DNA of 64,000 nucleotides from Variovorax boronicumulans (lineage in GTDB: Bacteria; Pseudomonadota; Gammaproteobacteria; Burkholderiales; Burkholderiaceae_C), in contig NZ_JAAAFX010000004.1 of assembly GCF_019352895.1 (NCBI RefSeq), positions 1,449,286 to 1,513,285 of the forward strand, in the 5' to 3' direction. The notes under the pieces were generated by a model. That model saw nothing but the letters and a program-made list of their open reading frames with translations. It had not been told where the DNA came from and did no database searches. Below, piece by piece: positions 30,103 to 38,443 of the stretch. Numbering within the stretch: the stretch's first letter is position 1; each line of letters opens with the position of its first letter. The translations under genes and the position numbers were made by a program.

Positions 30103-30990
30103 ATGAACCGCCTGGGCGAGCTCTGGCGCCGCGTGCGCGACGGTGCGCTGGCCACGCCGGGCCTGTGCGCGGTCCTGCTCGCCATCCGCAACTACATCCT
30201 GCACCAGAGCGCCAACCAGGCCGGCAGCCTGGCTTTCTCCTCGGTGCTGGCCATGTTCCCGCTGCTGATCCTGGTGTCGGCCGCGGCGGGCTACGTCGGC
30301 CAGCCCGGCGATGCGGCGGCGCTGGCCGACCGGGTCATGGGCTATGCGCCGCAGGTGGTGCGCGACGCGATGCAGCCGGTGATCCGGCAGGTGCTGGCCC
30401 AGCGCAACCAGGCGCTGCTGACCATCGGCGTGCTCGCCACGCTGTGGACCGCGTCCTCGGGCATGCAGGCGGTGCGCAGCGCGCTCAACCGGGCCTACGG
30501 CATCGAGCGCGGCCTGCCCTTCTGGAAGGCCCGCATCAAGGTCACCCTGTTCACCGCGATCGTGGGCCTGGGCGTCGTGGCCACCTTCAGCTCGGTGGTG
30601 ATCGTGCCCTCCCTGTGGCAACTGCTCGAGGCCAGCCTCGGGGCCGGGCAGGAGTCGCTCTGGCTGCGCAACAGCGTGCGCTACGGCTCGGCCTTCGGGG
30701 TGCTCGCGCTGCTCTACGCGCTGATGTACGGCTGGCTGCCCGACATCCGCCAGCGGCTCTACACCGTGCTGCCCGGCGCGCTGCTGGGCGCGGCCCTGTG
30801 GGTGGGCGCGGCCGCCACGCTGTCGTACACGCTGCGCACCGCCGGCAAGCTGGCCCTGCTCTACGGCAGCTTCGCCGGCGTGGTGGCCACGCTGGTCTTC
30901 CTCTACATCAGCGCGACCACGCTGATCTTCGGCGCCGAGCTCAACGGCGTGCTTCGCGCGAAGCTGGAGCCGCCGGCCAAGCCGGACTGA
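30103..30990 (+). CDS. YihY/BrkB family inner-membrane protein
   Basis: A 295-residue integral membrane protein of the YihY (formerly RNase BN) family. It has about six hydrophobic helices and the family features: NQAGSLAFSSVLAMFPLLI near the first helix, ATLWTASSGMQAVRSALNRAYG in the middle, and LYGSFAGVVATLVFLYISATTLIFGAELN at the end. The biochemical function of the family is unproven; earlier claims of tRNA-processing activity were not upheld. The next gene follows 27 bases downstream. Confidence 0.92.
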   Translation: MNRLGELWRRVRDGALATPGLCAVLLAIRNYILHQSANQAGSLAFSSVLAMFPLLILVSAAAGYVGQPGDAAALADRVMGYAPQVVRDAMQPVIRQVLAQRNQALLTIGVLATLWTASSGMQAVRSALNRAYGIERGLPFWKARIKVTLFTAIVGLGVVATFSSVVIVPSLWQLLEASLGAGQESLWLRNSVRYGSAFGVLALLYALMYGWLPDIRQRLYTVLPGALLGAALWVGAAATLSYTLRTAGKLALLYGSFAGVVATLVFLYISATTLIFGAELNGVLRAKLEPPAKPD

Positions 30991-31017
30991 TCCGCACCGC
31001 TTTGGCATGATCCGCGC

Positions 31018-31446
31018 ATGACGACGGCACCGGACTTCTCCCCGCGCCCCCTGCCGCTGCGGCTGCAGCCCGGCGACGACCTGCGGCGCGCGCTCGAAGC
31101 GCAAGTCGTGGCATCGGGCGTCAGTGCGGCCTTCGTCGTGGCGGGCATCGGCAGCCTGCGGACCGCGGCCATCCGGCTGGCTGGCGCGCAGAACGCTTCG
31201 ATCCTCGACGGCGACATGGAACTGCTGACCCTGTCAGGCAGCCTGGGCGTCGACGGCGGGCACCTTCACCTCAGCGTAGCCGATACGCAGGGCCGCGTCA
31301 CGGGCGGTCACGCCGGCTACGGCTGCATCGTGCGCACCACGGCCGAGATCCTGCTGTGCCTGCTGCCGGACTGGCACTTCTCGCGCGCACCCGATGCGGC
31401 CACGGGCTGGAACGAGCTCGCCATCCGGCGCCACCCTTCGCCCTAA
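31018..31446 (+). CDS. PPC-domain (DUF296) DNA-binding protein
   Basis: A 142-residue protein consisting of one PPC/DUF296 domain. Typical features are LRLQPGDDLRRALEAQV at the start, VVAGIGSLRTAAIRLA, and GGHLHLSVADTQGRVTGGHAG with the clustered histidines of the fold. In plants this domain occurs in AT-hook DNA-binding proteins; in bacteria its role is not established. It follows the YihY gene closely and converges on the CRP-like gene with a four-base overlap. Confidence 0.88.
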   Translation: MTTAPDFSPRPLPLRLQPGDDLRRALEAQVVASGVSAAFVVAGIGSLRTAAIRLAGAQNASILDGDMELLTLSGSLGVDGGHLHLSVADTQGRVTGGHAGYGCIVRTTAEILLCLLPDWHFSRAPDAATGWNELAIRRHPSP

Positions 31447-32153
31447 CGGTCGCCGCGCGCCAGTGCCAGCGTGTCGGACAGTTGCCGCACATCGGCCACG
31501 ACCAGCGCCTTGCCGTCCTTGTGCAGCACGCCCCGGCGCACCAGCGCGTTGAGTTCGCGCGTCACCTGCTCGCGGTTGGTGCTGATCTGGCTGGCCAGCG
31601 CGGCATGCTTGGGGGCCGGCTCCAGCCGGGCGCCGTTGCCCGACACGCCCGCGGCCTGCGCCAGCCGGAGCAGCTCGGCGTGCAGGCGCCCGGCCACGTC
31701 GAGCGTGCTCAAGTCGATGATGCGTTCGGAGAGCTGGCGCACCAGCGAGGCCAGGCGCAGCATCACGCGCTCGGCCAGCAGCGGCTCCTCGCGCAGCAGC
31801 GCGCGGAAGGCCGTCGGCGCGAGGCTGGCGACCACGCTGGGCGCCAGCGTGACGACGTCGGCCGAACGCGGCCCGCCGTCGATCGCGGCCAGTTCGCCGA
31901 AGAGTTCGCCCTCGCCACAGTCGCGGAAGGTCACCTGCCGGCCCTGGACCGCATAGGTGGTGATGCGCACGCGGCCCGAGACGATGAAATAGACCTCGCC
32001 CTGGTCCTGCGCACGCAGCACCAGCGGATGGTCGGCCTCCACGCTCTGCCAGTGGCAGGCCTGCGCGATGCGGTCGAGCCGGTCGTCGGGCAGCGCCTCG
32101 AACAGCGCGATGCGGCGCAGCGCGAGGGAAGAACGGAGGACAGGTGAGGTCAT
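31443..32153 (-). CDS. Crp/Fnr-family transcriptional regulator
   Basis: A 236-residue CRP-type regulator. The cyclic-nucleotide-binding beta-roll contains the phosphate-binding cassette F85-G-E-L followed by P95-R-S-A98; the glutamate, arginine and serine that hold the cyclic phosphate in E. coli CRP are kept. There are no N-terminal cysteines for an Fe-S cluster, so it is not FNR-like. The C-terminal helix-turn-helix is near residues 184-205 (ALASQISTNREQVTRELNAL). It is divergent from the adenylyl cyclase gene with only 59 bases between starts, suggesting that it senses the cyclase product. Binding of cAMP is inferred, not shown. Confidence 0.9.
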   Translation of the reverse strand: MTSPVLRSSLALRRIALFEALPDDRLDRIAQACHWQSVEADHPLVLRAQDQGEVYFIVSGRVRITTYAVQGRQVTFRDCGEGELFGELAAIDGGPRSADVVTLAPSVVASLAPTAFRALLREEPLLAERVMLRLASLVRQLSERIIDLSTLDVAGRLHAELLRLAQAAGVSGNGARLEPAPKHAALASQISTNREQVTRELNALVRRGVLHKDGKALVVADVRQLSDTLALARGDR

Positions 32154-32212
32154 GGAAGGGCCGGCCGCGGGGCTGCGCGGATTATGCTCGGGGCCCGTCT
32201 TCGAGCCCCTTC

Positions 32213-33859
32213 ATGCCCCTGCGTTCCCCTCCTCGCTTCGCCCTGCCCACGCGGCGCGACCTGCGATGGATCAGCGGGCTGGTCCTCATGGGCTACGTCA
32301 GCGCCCATCTGCTGAACCACGCGCTGGGCCTGGTGTCGCTGGCCCTGGCCGAAGCGGTGCTGCACGCGGTGCATTCCTTCTGGCACAGCCTGCCGGGCAC
32401 GCTGCTGCTCTACGGCGCGGCCACCACGCACATCGTGCTGGCCCTGCGCAGCGTCTGGGACCGCCGCAGCCTGCGCATGCAACCCCTCGATGCGCTGCGG
32501 CTGCTGCTGGGCTTCTCGCTGCCGCTGCTGCTGGCCTCGCACCTGAGCGCGATGCGCTGGGCCTACGAGGCCTTTGCGCTCGAACCGTCCTATGCGCGCG
32601 TGGTGCGCGGGCTCTGGAGCTTCGCCGGCGCGGGCGGCCAGTTCGCGCTGATGGCCGCCGCCTGGGCGCACGGCTGCCTGGGCGTGCACATGGCCTTGCG
32701 CGCGAAGGCGGGCTATCGCCGGCATTCGCACGGGCTGCTGGTGGCGGCGGTGCTGCTGCCGGTGCTGGCGGTCGCGGGCTTCCTCAGCATGGGCCGCGAG
32801 CTGGAGTGGTCGGGCACCGTGGCGGTCCAGGGACCGACGCCGGCGCAGGGCGAGGCCATCGAGACCACCGAACGCCGCATCGAGGTCTTCTACGGCCTGC
32901 TGCTGCTCGCGCTGTTCGCGGCGCGGCAGTTGCGCAGCCGCCGCGAACGCAGGCCCGACAGCGGTGCGATCACGCTGCGCTACCCCGAACGCAGCGTGCG
33001 CGTGCCGCGCGGCTGGAGCGTGCTCGACGCCAGCCGCGCCCACGGCATCGCGCACCTGTCGGTCTGCGGCGGGCGCGCGCGCTGCTCGACCTGCCGGGTG
33101 CGGGTGCAGGGCCCGCCCGCGCACCTCGAGGCGCCGGGCCGCGACGAGCGCCGCACGCTGGAGCGGGTGCGCGCGCCGGCCGACGTGCGCCTGGCCTGCC
33201 AGCTGCGCCCGCGCGGCGACATCGCGGTCACGCCGCTGTTCGCGCCCGCCGCCACCGAGCGCTCGGGCCACTTCGGCCGCGAGCGCGACGTGGCGATCCT
33301 GTTCGTCGACCTGCGGCGCTGGTCGGGCCTGTCGGAGAACCAGTGGCCTTTCGACCTGGCCTACCTGCTGGAGCGCTATTTCGCCACCGTCGGCGCCGCG
33401 GTGCGCGAGAGCGGCGGCGTGCCCAACCAGTTCATCGGCGACAGCGTGATGGCGATCTTCGGCCTCGAGGTCGACCTGCCGACCGCCTGCCGTCAGGCCG
33501 TGCGCGCGGCCGAATTGATCGGCGAGCGGATGGACGCCTGGAGCAGCGGCTTCGAATCGCAGTTCGGCCACCGGCTGGATTTCGGCATGGGCCTGCACGC
33601 CGGGCGCACCGCGGTCGGCGAGGTGGGCTACCTCGAGACCACCACCTTCACCGCGGTCGGCGAGGTGGTCAACACCGCCAGCCGGCTGCAGGACCACTCG
33701 AAGGTGGCCGACGCACGGCTGGTGATCTCCCTGTTCGCCGCGCGGCAGGCCGGCATCGCCGAGCGGCTGGCCACGACGCAGGCGGTGCAGACGGTGCAAC
33801 TGCGCGGGCGCAGCGAGCCGCTCGAGGTGCTGCACGTGCCGCGGCCGGTCCCCGGCTGA
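32213..33859 (+). CDS. Membrane-anchored class III adenylyl/guanylyl cyclase with [2Fe-2S] ferredoxin domain
   Basis: A 548-residue fusion. Residues 15-240 hold six predicted membrane helices rich in histidines (AHLLNHALG, HAVHSFWHS, ATTHIVLAL, SHLSAM, AWAHGCLGVHMALR), a layout like the cytochrome-b anchor of S. meliloti CyaC. Residues 253-345 form a plant-type ferredoxin domain with C285, C291, C294 and C329 (C-x5-C-x2-C and a distal C). Residues 355-510 are a class III cyclase: metal-binding D366 (FVDLRRWS) and D410 (FIGDSVMA), N487 and R491 (VVNTASRL), and T478 at the position typical of class IIIb. The lysine usually found just before FIGD is a glutamine, so purine specificity is not certain. 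It is divergent from the CRP-like gene. Confidence 0.92.
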   Translation: MPLRSPPRFALPTRRDLRWISGLVLMGYVSAHLLNHALGLVSLALAEAVLHAVHSFWHSLPGTLLLYGAATTHIVLALRSVWDRRSLRMQPLDALRLLLGFSLPLLLASHLSAMRWAYEAFALEPSYARVVRGLWSFAGAGGQFALMAAAWAHGCLGVHMALRAKAGYRRHSHGLLVAAVLLPVLAVAGFLSMGRELEWSGTVAVQGPTPAQGEAIETTERRIEVFYGLLLLALFAARQLRSRRERRPDSGAITLRYPERSVRVPRGWSVLDASRAHGIAHLSVCGGRARCSTCRVRVQGPPAHLEAPGRDERRTLERVRAPADVRLACQLRPRGDIAVTPLFAPAATERSGHFGRERDVAILFVDLRRWSGLSENQWPFDLAYLLERYFATVGAAVRESGGVPNQFIGDSVMAIFGLEVDLPTACRQAVRAAELIGERMDAWSSGFESQFGHRLDFGMGLHAGRTAVGEVGYLETTTFTAVGEVVNTASRLQDHSKVADARLVISLFAARQAGIAERLATTQAVQTVQLRGRSEPLEVLHVPRPVPG

Positions 33860-33994
33860 CCACCGGCCGACCCCGCGCAGTTGCCGGAAACTGTGCGCTG
33901 GCGCACATCGCGATCCGGCGCCGGCGATGAGACTGAGGGCCTCGTCACTGCTGTTCCCTGCGGTGACCCGAACCCTTCAGTTCAGGAGCCCCTC

Positions 33995-34444
33995 ATGCAA
34001 GTCAAATCCCTCCTCGCCCTCGCCGCCCTGGCCGCCACCCTCGGCACCGCCTCTGCCCAGACCGTTCCGGCCGAACAATGGGTCGGCGCGCCCATTGCCA
34101 CCACCGGTGCCGTGAAGCGCGCCGACGTGGTCGCCGATCTGCAGCGCAGCGCCCGCAGCGCCAGCGCACCGGCCGAGCAATGGGTCGGATCGCAGGCCTC
34201 GGCCGGCATCGCCGCCGGTTCGCTGAGCCGCGCCGAAGTCGTGGCCGACCTGAACCTCTGGCGCCGTGCCGGCCTCGAGAGCGCCGCGCTCGCCGACACC
34301 GTCGACAGCGCCAACCCGCGCTATGCCCAGCAGCTGGCCGCCTACAGCCACGCCCGCAACAGCAACGTCTACACCGCCGAGGTGCAGCGCGTGCAGGGCA
34401 ACGCCAACGCCGTCGCCGGCACGCCTTCGATCAACGCGCAGTAA
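33995..34444 (+). CDS. DUF4148-like exported protein
   Basis: A 149-residue exported protein with a signal peptide of about 20 residues ending ASA. The mature part repeats the unit PAEQWVG twice (residues about 25-31 and 60-66), each followed by a VKRADVVADLQ / SLSRAEVVADLN helix, a pattern seen in DUF4148-type small proteins of Burkholderiales. The C-terminal half is helical and polar. Function unknown. An AGGAG ribosome site lies just before the start. A DoxX gene follows six bases after its stop. Confidence 0.78.
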   Translation: MQVKSLLALAALAATLGTASAQTVPAEQWVGAPIATTGAVKRADVVADLQRSARSASAPAEQWVGSQASAGIAAGSLSRAEVVADLNLWRRAGLESAALADTVDSANPRYAQQLAAYSHARNSNVYTAEVQRVQGNANAVAGTPSINAQ

Positions 34445-34450
34445 GCACCG

Positions 34451-34864
34451 ATGAACGCCACACGCAACGACGACCTCGGCAAGCTGCTGCTGCGCATCAC
34501 GCTCGGCGGGCTGCTGCTGTTCCACGGCCTGTCGAAGGTCTTCCAGGGCGCCGACGGCATCCACCGCATGGTCGGTGCGGCCGGACTGCCCGACTGGCTG
34601 GCCTACGGCGTGTACCTGGGCGAGTTCGTCGCCCCGCTGCTGGTGCTGGGGGGCCTGTTCGCCCGCCCGGCCGCGCTGGTGATCGCCTTCAACATGGCGG
34701 TGGCGCTGCTGCTGGTGCACACCGGCCAGTTCTTCACGATGTCGAAGATGGGCGGCTGGTCGCTCGAGCTGCAGGCCTTCTTCCTGCTGAACGCCGTGAC
34801 CATCGCGGTGATGGGGGCCGGCGCGTTGCGCGTGGGCAAGCCCTCCGCGCGCTGGTGGGCCTGA
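34451..34864 (+). CDS. DoxX family membrane protein
   Basis: A 137-residue integral membrane protein with four hydrophobic segments, beginning with LGKLLLRITLGGLLLFHGLSK, typical of the DoxX/YphA family. The LGEFVAPLLVLGGLFARPAAL and LELQAFFLLNAVTIAVMG segments follow. Some members act in terminal quinol oxidation or oxidative-stress membrane complexes, but no role can be assigned here. It starts six bases after the DUF4148-like gene, so the two probably share a transcript. Confidence 0.9.
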   Translation: MNATRNDDLGKLLLRITLGGLLLFHGLSKVFQGADGIHRMVGAAGLPDWLAYGVYLGEFVAPLLVLGGLFARPAALVIAFNMAVALLLVHTGQFFTMSKMGGWSLELQAFFLLNAVTIAVMGAGALRVGKPSARWWA

Positions 34865-34941
34865 TCCCGGTCCGGACGAGACATCCGTCACGGCCGACGT
34901 CGGCCGGCACCGGGGGGTCATGGCCATAATCCGCCGGACCC

Positions 34942-36081
34942 ATGACCCAACTCCTGATCCTCAGCGTGAGCGCCGGCAACGGCCACGTGCGTGCGGCCCA
35001 GGCGCTCGCCGCCACCGCCCAGACCCTCAGCCCGCCGTGCACCGCGGTGCACATCGACGCCATGGCCCATGTGGCGGGGGGCTTTCGCAAGGTCTACACC
35101 GAGGGGTACATCCAGCTCGTGAACCGCGCACCCGACCTGTGGTCGTACCTGCACCAGCGCGCCGACGTCACGCCCCACCATGCGGCCTCGCAGCGCCTGC
35201 GCCGAGGCATCGAGCGGCTGAGCACCGGCGCGCTGCTGCGCGAGATCCGCCGCGCCAGGCCCGACGCCGTGGTCTGCACCCACTTCCTGCCGGCCGAACT
35301 GCTGATGCGCGAGCGCCGGCGCGGCCGCATCGACTACCCGGTATGGCTGCAGATCACCGACTACGACCTGCACAACATGTGGCTGGTGCCCGAGATGACG
35401 GGCTACCTCGCCGCCACCGAGGAGGTCGCCTTCCGGCTGCGTGCACGCGGCATACCGGCCGAACGCATCCACGTCACGGGCATCCCGGTGATGCCGGCCT
35501 TCTCGCAGCCCGACGCGCCGGCGCTCGCGCGCGCCCCCTGCGCCACCAGGCTCGGCCTCGACCCCGCACACCCGATCCTGCTGATGGCTTCGGGCGGCGC
35601 CGGGGTGGGTGACCTGCCGAGCATGGTCGAGCGCGTGCTGGCCACGACGGATGCGGCCCAGGTGATCGCGGTCGCGGGCCGCAATGCCGAGGCGCACGCC
35701 AGGCTCGAGGCCATGGCCGCGCGCCACCCCGGCCGCCTGGTGGCCATCGGCTTCACCGACGAGATGCACAAGCTCATGGCCGCGGCCGACCTGGTGGTCA
35801 CCAAGCCCGGCGGCCTCACGGTGTCCGAATGCCTGGCGCTGGGCAGGCCCATGCTGCTGATCTCGCCCATCCCGGGCCAGGAGGAGCACAACGCCGGCTT
35901 CCTCATGGAAGAAGGCGCGGCCTGGCTGGCCTACGACGCCATCGGCCTCGACTACAAGGTGGCGCGCCTGATGGCAGACCGGCCCAAGCTCGCGCGCATG
36001 GCCGAGCGCAGCCGTGCCCTGGGCAAGCCCCGGGCCGCGGCCGCGGTGCTGCAACGCGTGCTGCAGCGCGCGTCCGCATGA
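34942..36081 (+). CDS. Glycosyltransferase of the MGDG synthase / MurG-like family (GT28)
   Basis: A 379-residue two-domain GT-B glycosyltransferase. The N-terminal acceptor domain starts LLILSVSAGNGHVRAAQAL, like the glycine-rich loop of monogalactosyl-diacylglycerol synthases. The C-terminal nucleotide-sugar domain has LLMASGGAGVGD and the donor site KPGGLTVSECLALGRPMLL followed by PGQEEHNAGFL. Likely makes a glycolipid at the inner membrane; acceptor and sugar are unknown. Its last four bases overlap the start of the next gene (ATGA). Confidence 0.88.
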   Translation: MTQLLILSVSAGNGHVRAAQALAATAQTLSPPCTAVHIDAMAHVAGGFRKVYTEGYIQLVNRAPDLWSYLHQRADVTPHHAASQRLRRGIERLSTGALLREIRRARPDAVVCTHFLPAELLMRERRRGRIDYPVWLQITDYDLHNMWLVPEMTGYLAATEEVAFRLRARGIPAERIHVTGIPVMPAFSQPDAPALARAPCATRLGLDPAHPILLMASGGAGVGDLPSMVERVLATTDAAQVIAVAGRNAEAHARLEAMAARHPGRLVAIGFTDEMHKLMAAADLVVTKPGGLTVSECLALGRPMLLISPIPGQEEHNAGFLMEEGAAWLAYDAIGLDYKVARLMADRPKLARMAERSRALGKPRAAAAVLQRVLQRASA

Positions 36082-36593
36082 CGTCGTCGGCCATCGGGCA
36101 GCCCCGCCTGCGCCACACGCTGGTCTACCTGGCCTGGGTGCTGGTGATGGCCTTCTTCTTTGCCAAGGTCGAGATCCAGATCGAGGGCGGCGCAGGCTGG
36201 GCCGCATCGCTGCCCACCTGGCGCATCGAGCACAGCCTCTGGCTCGACATCTTCTGGGGCGGCCGGCCCATGACGGGCTACCACGCCTGGGTGTTCTCCT
36301 TCATGGCGCTGGCCTTCCTCTCGCCGCTGGCCTTCAACGGCCGCTGGACGCTGCGCGACCTCGGGCTGGCGCTCGCGGGACTCAGCCTGTTCTGGGTCTG
36401 CGAGGACGGGCTGTGGTTCCTGCTCAATCCGGCCTACGGCTGGGAGCGCTTCAACCCGGCCGGCATCGCCTGGCACAAGCGCTGGCTCTGGGGCCTGCCG
36501 GTCGACTACTGGAGCGGCCTCGTGGTCACGGCGGTGCTGCTGGCCCTGCGCCACCGCCGCCGCGGCGCGCCACGCGACCACGAACTACGATAG
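36078..36593 (+). CDS. Small membrane protein, unknown function
   Basis: A 171-residue protein with four predicted membrane segments (about residues 12-32, 68-88, 95-115 and 145-165) and tryptophan-rich loops (SLWLDIFWGG, RWLWGLPVDYWSG). No recognised domain. Its ATG overlaps the stop of the glycosyltransferase gene by four bases, so the two are probably translated together and may act on the same lipid. This functional link is inference. Confidence 0.78.
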   Translation: MTSSAIGQPRLRHTLVYLAWVLVMAFFFAKVEIQIEGGAGWAASLPTWRIEHSLWLDIFWGGRPMTGYHAWVFSFMALAFLSPLAFNGRWTLRDLGLALAGLSLFWVCEDGLWFLLNPAYGWERFNPAGIAWHKRWLWGLPVDYWSGLVVTAVLLALRHRRRGAPRDHELR

Positions 36594-36620
36594 CGCCACA
36601 TCCCGAAAGAGTGTCCCCCC

Positions 36621-37121
36621 ATGGCAAGCACACAAGAAGACATCGGCAAAGCCACCGCAGCCGATCTGGAAGGCATCCTGGACCTGCAGGCCGCCAATCA
36701 GATCACGCGCGGCGGCATGCTCTCGGCCGAATTTCCGCGCGCACGCATCGAAGCGATGATGCACAGCATGCCGCTGATTGTGGCCCGACGCGAGGGCCGC
36801 GTGACCGGCTTCCTGATGTCCACGACACGCGCCATGAATGCCGACGTTCCGGTGATTCGCGCGATGTTCCAGGCCTACGCCGGGGCCGAGGATGCATACG
36901 TCTACGGGCCGGTGTGCGTCGGGCAGGAGGAGCGCGGGAAAGGCCTGGCCGAAGCCATGTTCGCCGAGCTCCGACGGCACGAGCCGGGACGCGAAGGCGT
37001 GCTCTTCATTCGCGCCGACAACGAGCCCTCGTTGCGCGCGCATCGGCGCATGGGCATGCGGGAGGTCGCGCACTTCGAGCTCAACGCCGCGCGCTATCTC
37101 GTTTTTTCGTACGTCGGATAG
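36621..37121 (+). CDS. GNAT family N-acetyltransferase
   Basis: A 166-residue GCN5-type acetyltransferase. The acetyl-CoA-binding loop is VCVGQEERGKGLAEAMFAEL (Q/R-x-x-G-x-G/A pattern) and the preceding strand AYVYGPVCV leads into it; the LFIRADNEPSLRAHRRMGM segment is also typical of the family. Substrate unknown. Slightly lower GC than its upstream neighbours. It converges on the SfnB-like gene. Confidence 0.88.
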   Translation: MASTQEDIGKATAADLEGILDLQAANQITRGGMLSAEFPRARIEAMMHSMPLIVARREGRVTGFLMSTTRAMNADVPVIRAMFQAYAGAEDAYVYGPVCVGQEERGKGLAEAMFAELRRHEPGREGVLFIRADNEPSLRAHRRMGMREVAHFELNAARYLVFSYVG

Positions 37122-37180
37122 CGGCGCCGCATCGGCCCGCGGGGACGACCCGTGCCGCGCGCTCGCGAAGACCCTTTCAA

Positions 37181-38434
37181 TCAGAAATACGCTCCGAGCG
37201 GGAGGTCTGTTCCATTGATGTAGTGGTCGCCGAGCAGGCGCTCCTTGTAGGTTCTCGGATTGTGCGAGGACAGAACCTTGATGTTGCGCCAATGCCTGTC
37301 GAGCGCGGATTGCACCGAAACCCCGCTGCCGCTCGCCACATCGATCAGGGTGCTGGCAAGGTTGGCAGCGGTCTCGTCCACGACCACTTTCGCCTCCGAT
37401 GCAGCAAGTGCAGCTTCAAGTGACAGGGGCCATGCATCGGGCGTACCGACCGCCTTCCAGGCACGGTCGAGCTTGTGGGCGGCTCTGTCGGTGATGGCCT
37501 CCACGGCACTGCGCCATGCCGCGATGCGGCCAATGGTCGATTGCACCTCCGGCTCGTGCGCCGGCAGCTCGGCCACGCCATGATAGAAATTGCGACTGCG
37601 TTGGCGCACCAGCGTCAGCGCATCGGCGTGGATGCGATTGACGATGCCCACGATGACCGTCGTGAGATAGACCTGGTGAAAGGTGAAGCCGAACAACGGT
37701 CGTTCGCCTTCGGGCGTGGTGGCGGTCGCTCGCTTTGGAATGGTGAAAAGGTCTTCTTCACGAACCCGAACCTTGTCAAAGACGGTGGTGCCGGAGCCCG
37801 TCAGTTTCTGACCGAACCCGGACCAGTCGTCTTCCAGCACGATGCCGGCCGTGCTGGAGGGAACGAGGAATTGCCGCTCGGTGTCTCGCCCGGGCTCCGA
37901 CGCATTGGCCAGGATGAAGTCGGCGTACAGGTTCCCGGTCGAGTAGATCTTGATGCCCGAAGCTTCCCAGGCTTGATGCGACGCGGACCATTCCAATTGC
38001 ATTCCTGGGCGGCGCCCCACTTGGCCTGACGGCTTGTTGGTCTGCTCGTGCAGCGCCAATCCGATGATCTTTCCCTCGGCGGCGATGGACAGCAGGCGTT
38101 GCGCAAAGACGCTGGACGGAGCGGCCAGATGCTGCTCGACCGAGAACAGGTGATTGCGAAAGATGTGGGCGATGTTGGGGTCGGCCGAGGCCAGGTCGCG
38201 CGTCAGCGCGAACAGGTCTGGAAGCGCGATGCCCGCGCCGCCCAGCGCCTTGGGCAATCGCAAGGCGCCGTAACCGCGGCGCTTCAGTTCGGCCACCTCC
38301 GGGTGGATGGCCTGACGCTGCACATCGCGCTGCGCCGCCCCTTCGGCGAACTGCTGAAACAGGTCCGCGTAGCCCAGGCGATGGGTCGCTTCGTGCCACG
38401 TCAACGGGCTGTCCGTCGTGTTGTGTCGGGTCAT
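37181..38434 (-). CDS. SfnB-type acyl-CoA dehydrogenase-fold monooxygenase for organosulfur compounds
   Basis: A 417-residue protein of the acyl-CoA dehydrogenase fold in the SfnB/DszC branch: FMN-dependent monooxygenases or related enzymes found in sulfur-starvation clusters. Visible features are LRLPKALGGAGIALPDLFALTRDLA, DPNIAHIFRNHLF, the GSGTTVFDKVRVREEDLF hinge and FTFHQVYLTTVIVGIVNRI. It lacks a clear catalytic glutamate of genuine acyl-CoA dehydrogenases. It is the last gene of the minus-strand sulfur cluster, nine bases after the preceding monooxygenase. GC is visibly lower than in surrounding genes. The exact sulfur compound is unknown. Confidence 0.85.
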   Translation of the reverse strand: MTRHNTTDSPLTWHEATHRLGYADLFQQFAEGAAQRDVQRQAIHPEVAELKRRGYGALRLPKALGGAGIALPDLFALTRDLASADPNIAHIFRNHLFSVEQHLAAPSSVFAQRLLSIAAEGKIIGLALHEQTNKPSGQVGRRPGMQLEWSASHQAWEASGIKIYSTGNLYADFILANASEPGRDTERQFLVPSSTAGIVLEDDWSGFGQKLTGSGTTVFDKVRVREEDLFTIPKRATATTPEGERPLFGFTFHQVYLTTVIVGIVNRIHADALTLVRQRSRNFYHGVAELPAHEPEVQSTIGRIAAWRSAVEAITDRAAHKLDRAWKAVGTPDAWPLSLEAALAASEAKVVVDETAANLASTLIDVASGSGVSVQSALDRHWRNIKVLSSHNPRTYKERLLGDHYINGTDLPLGAYF

Positions 38435-38443
38435 GGCACCACC

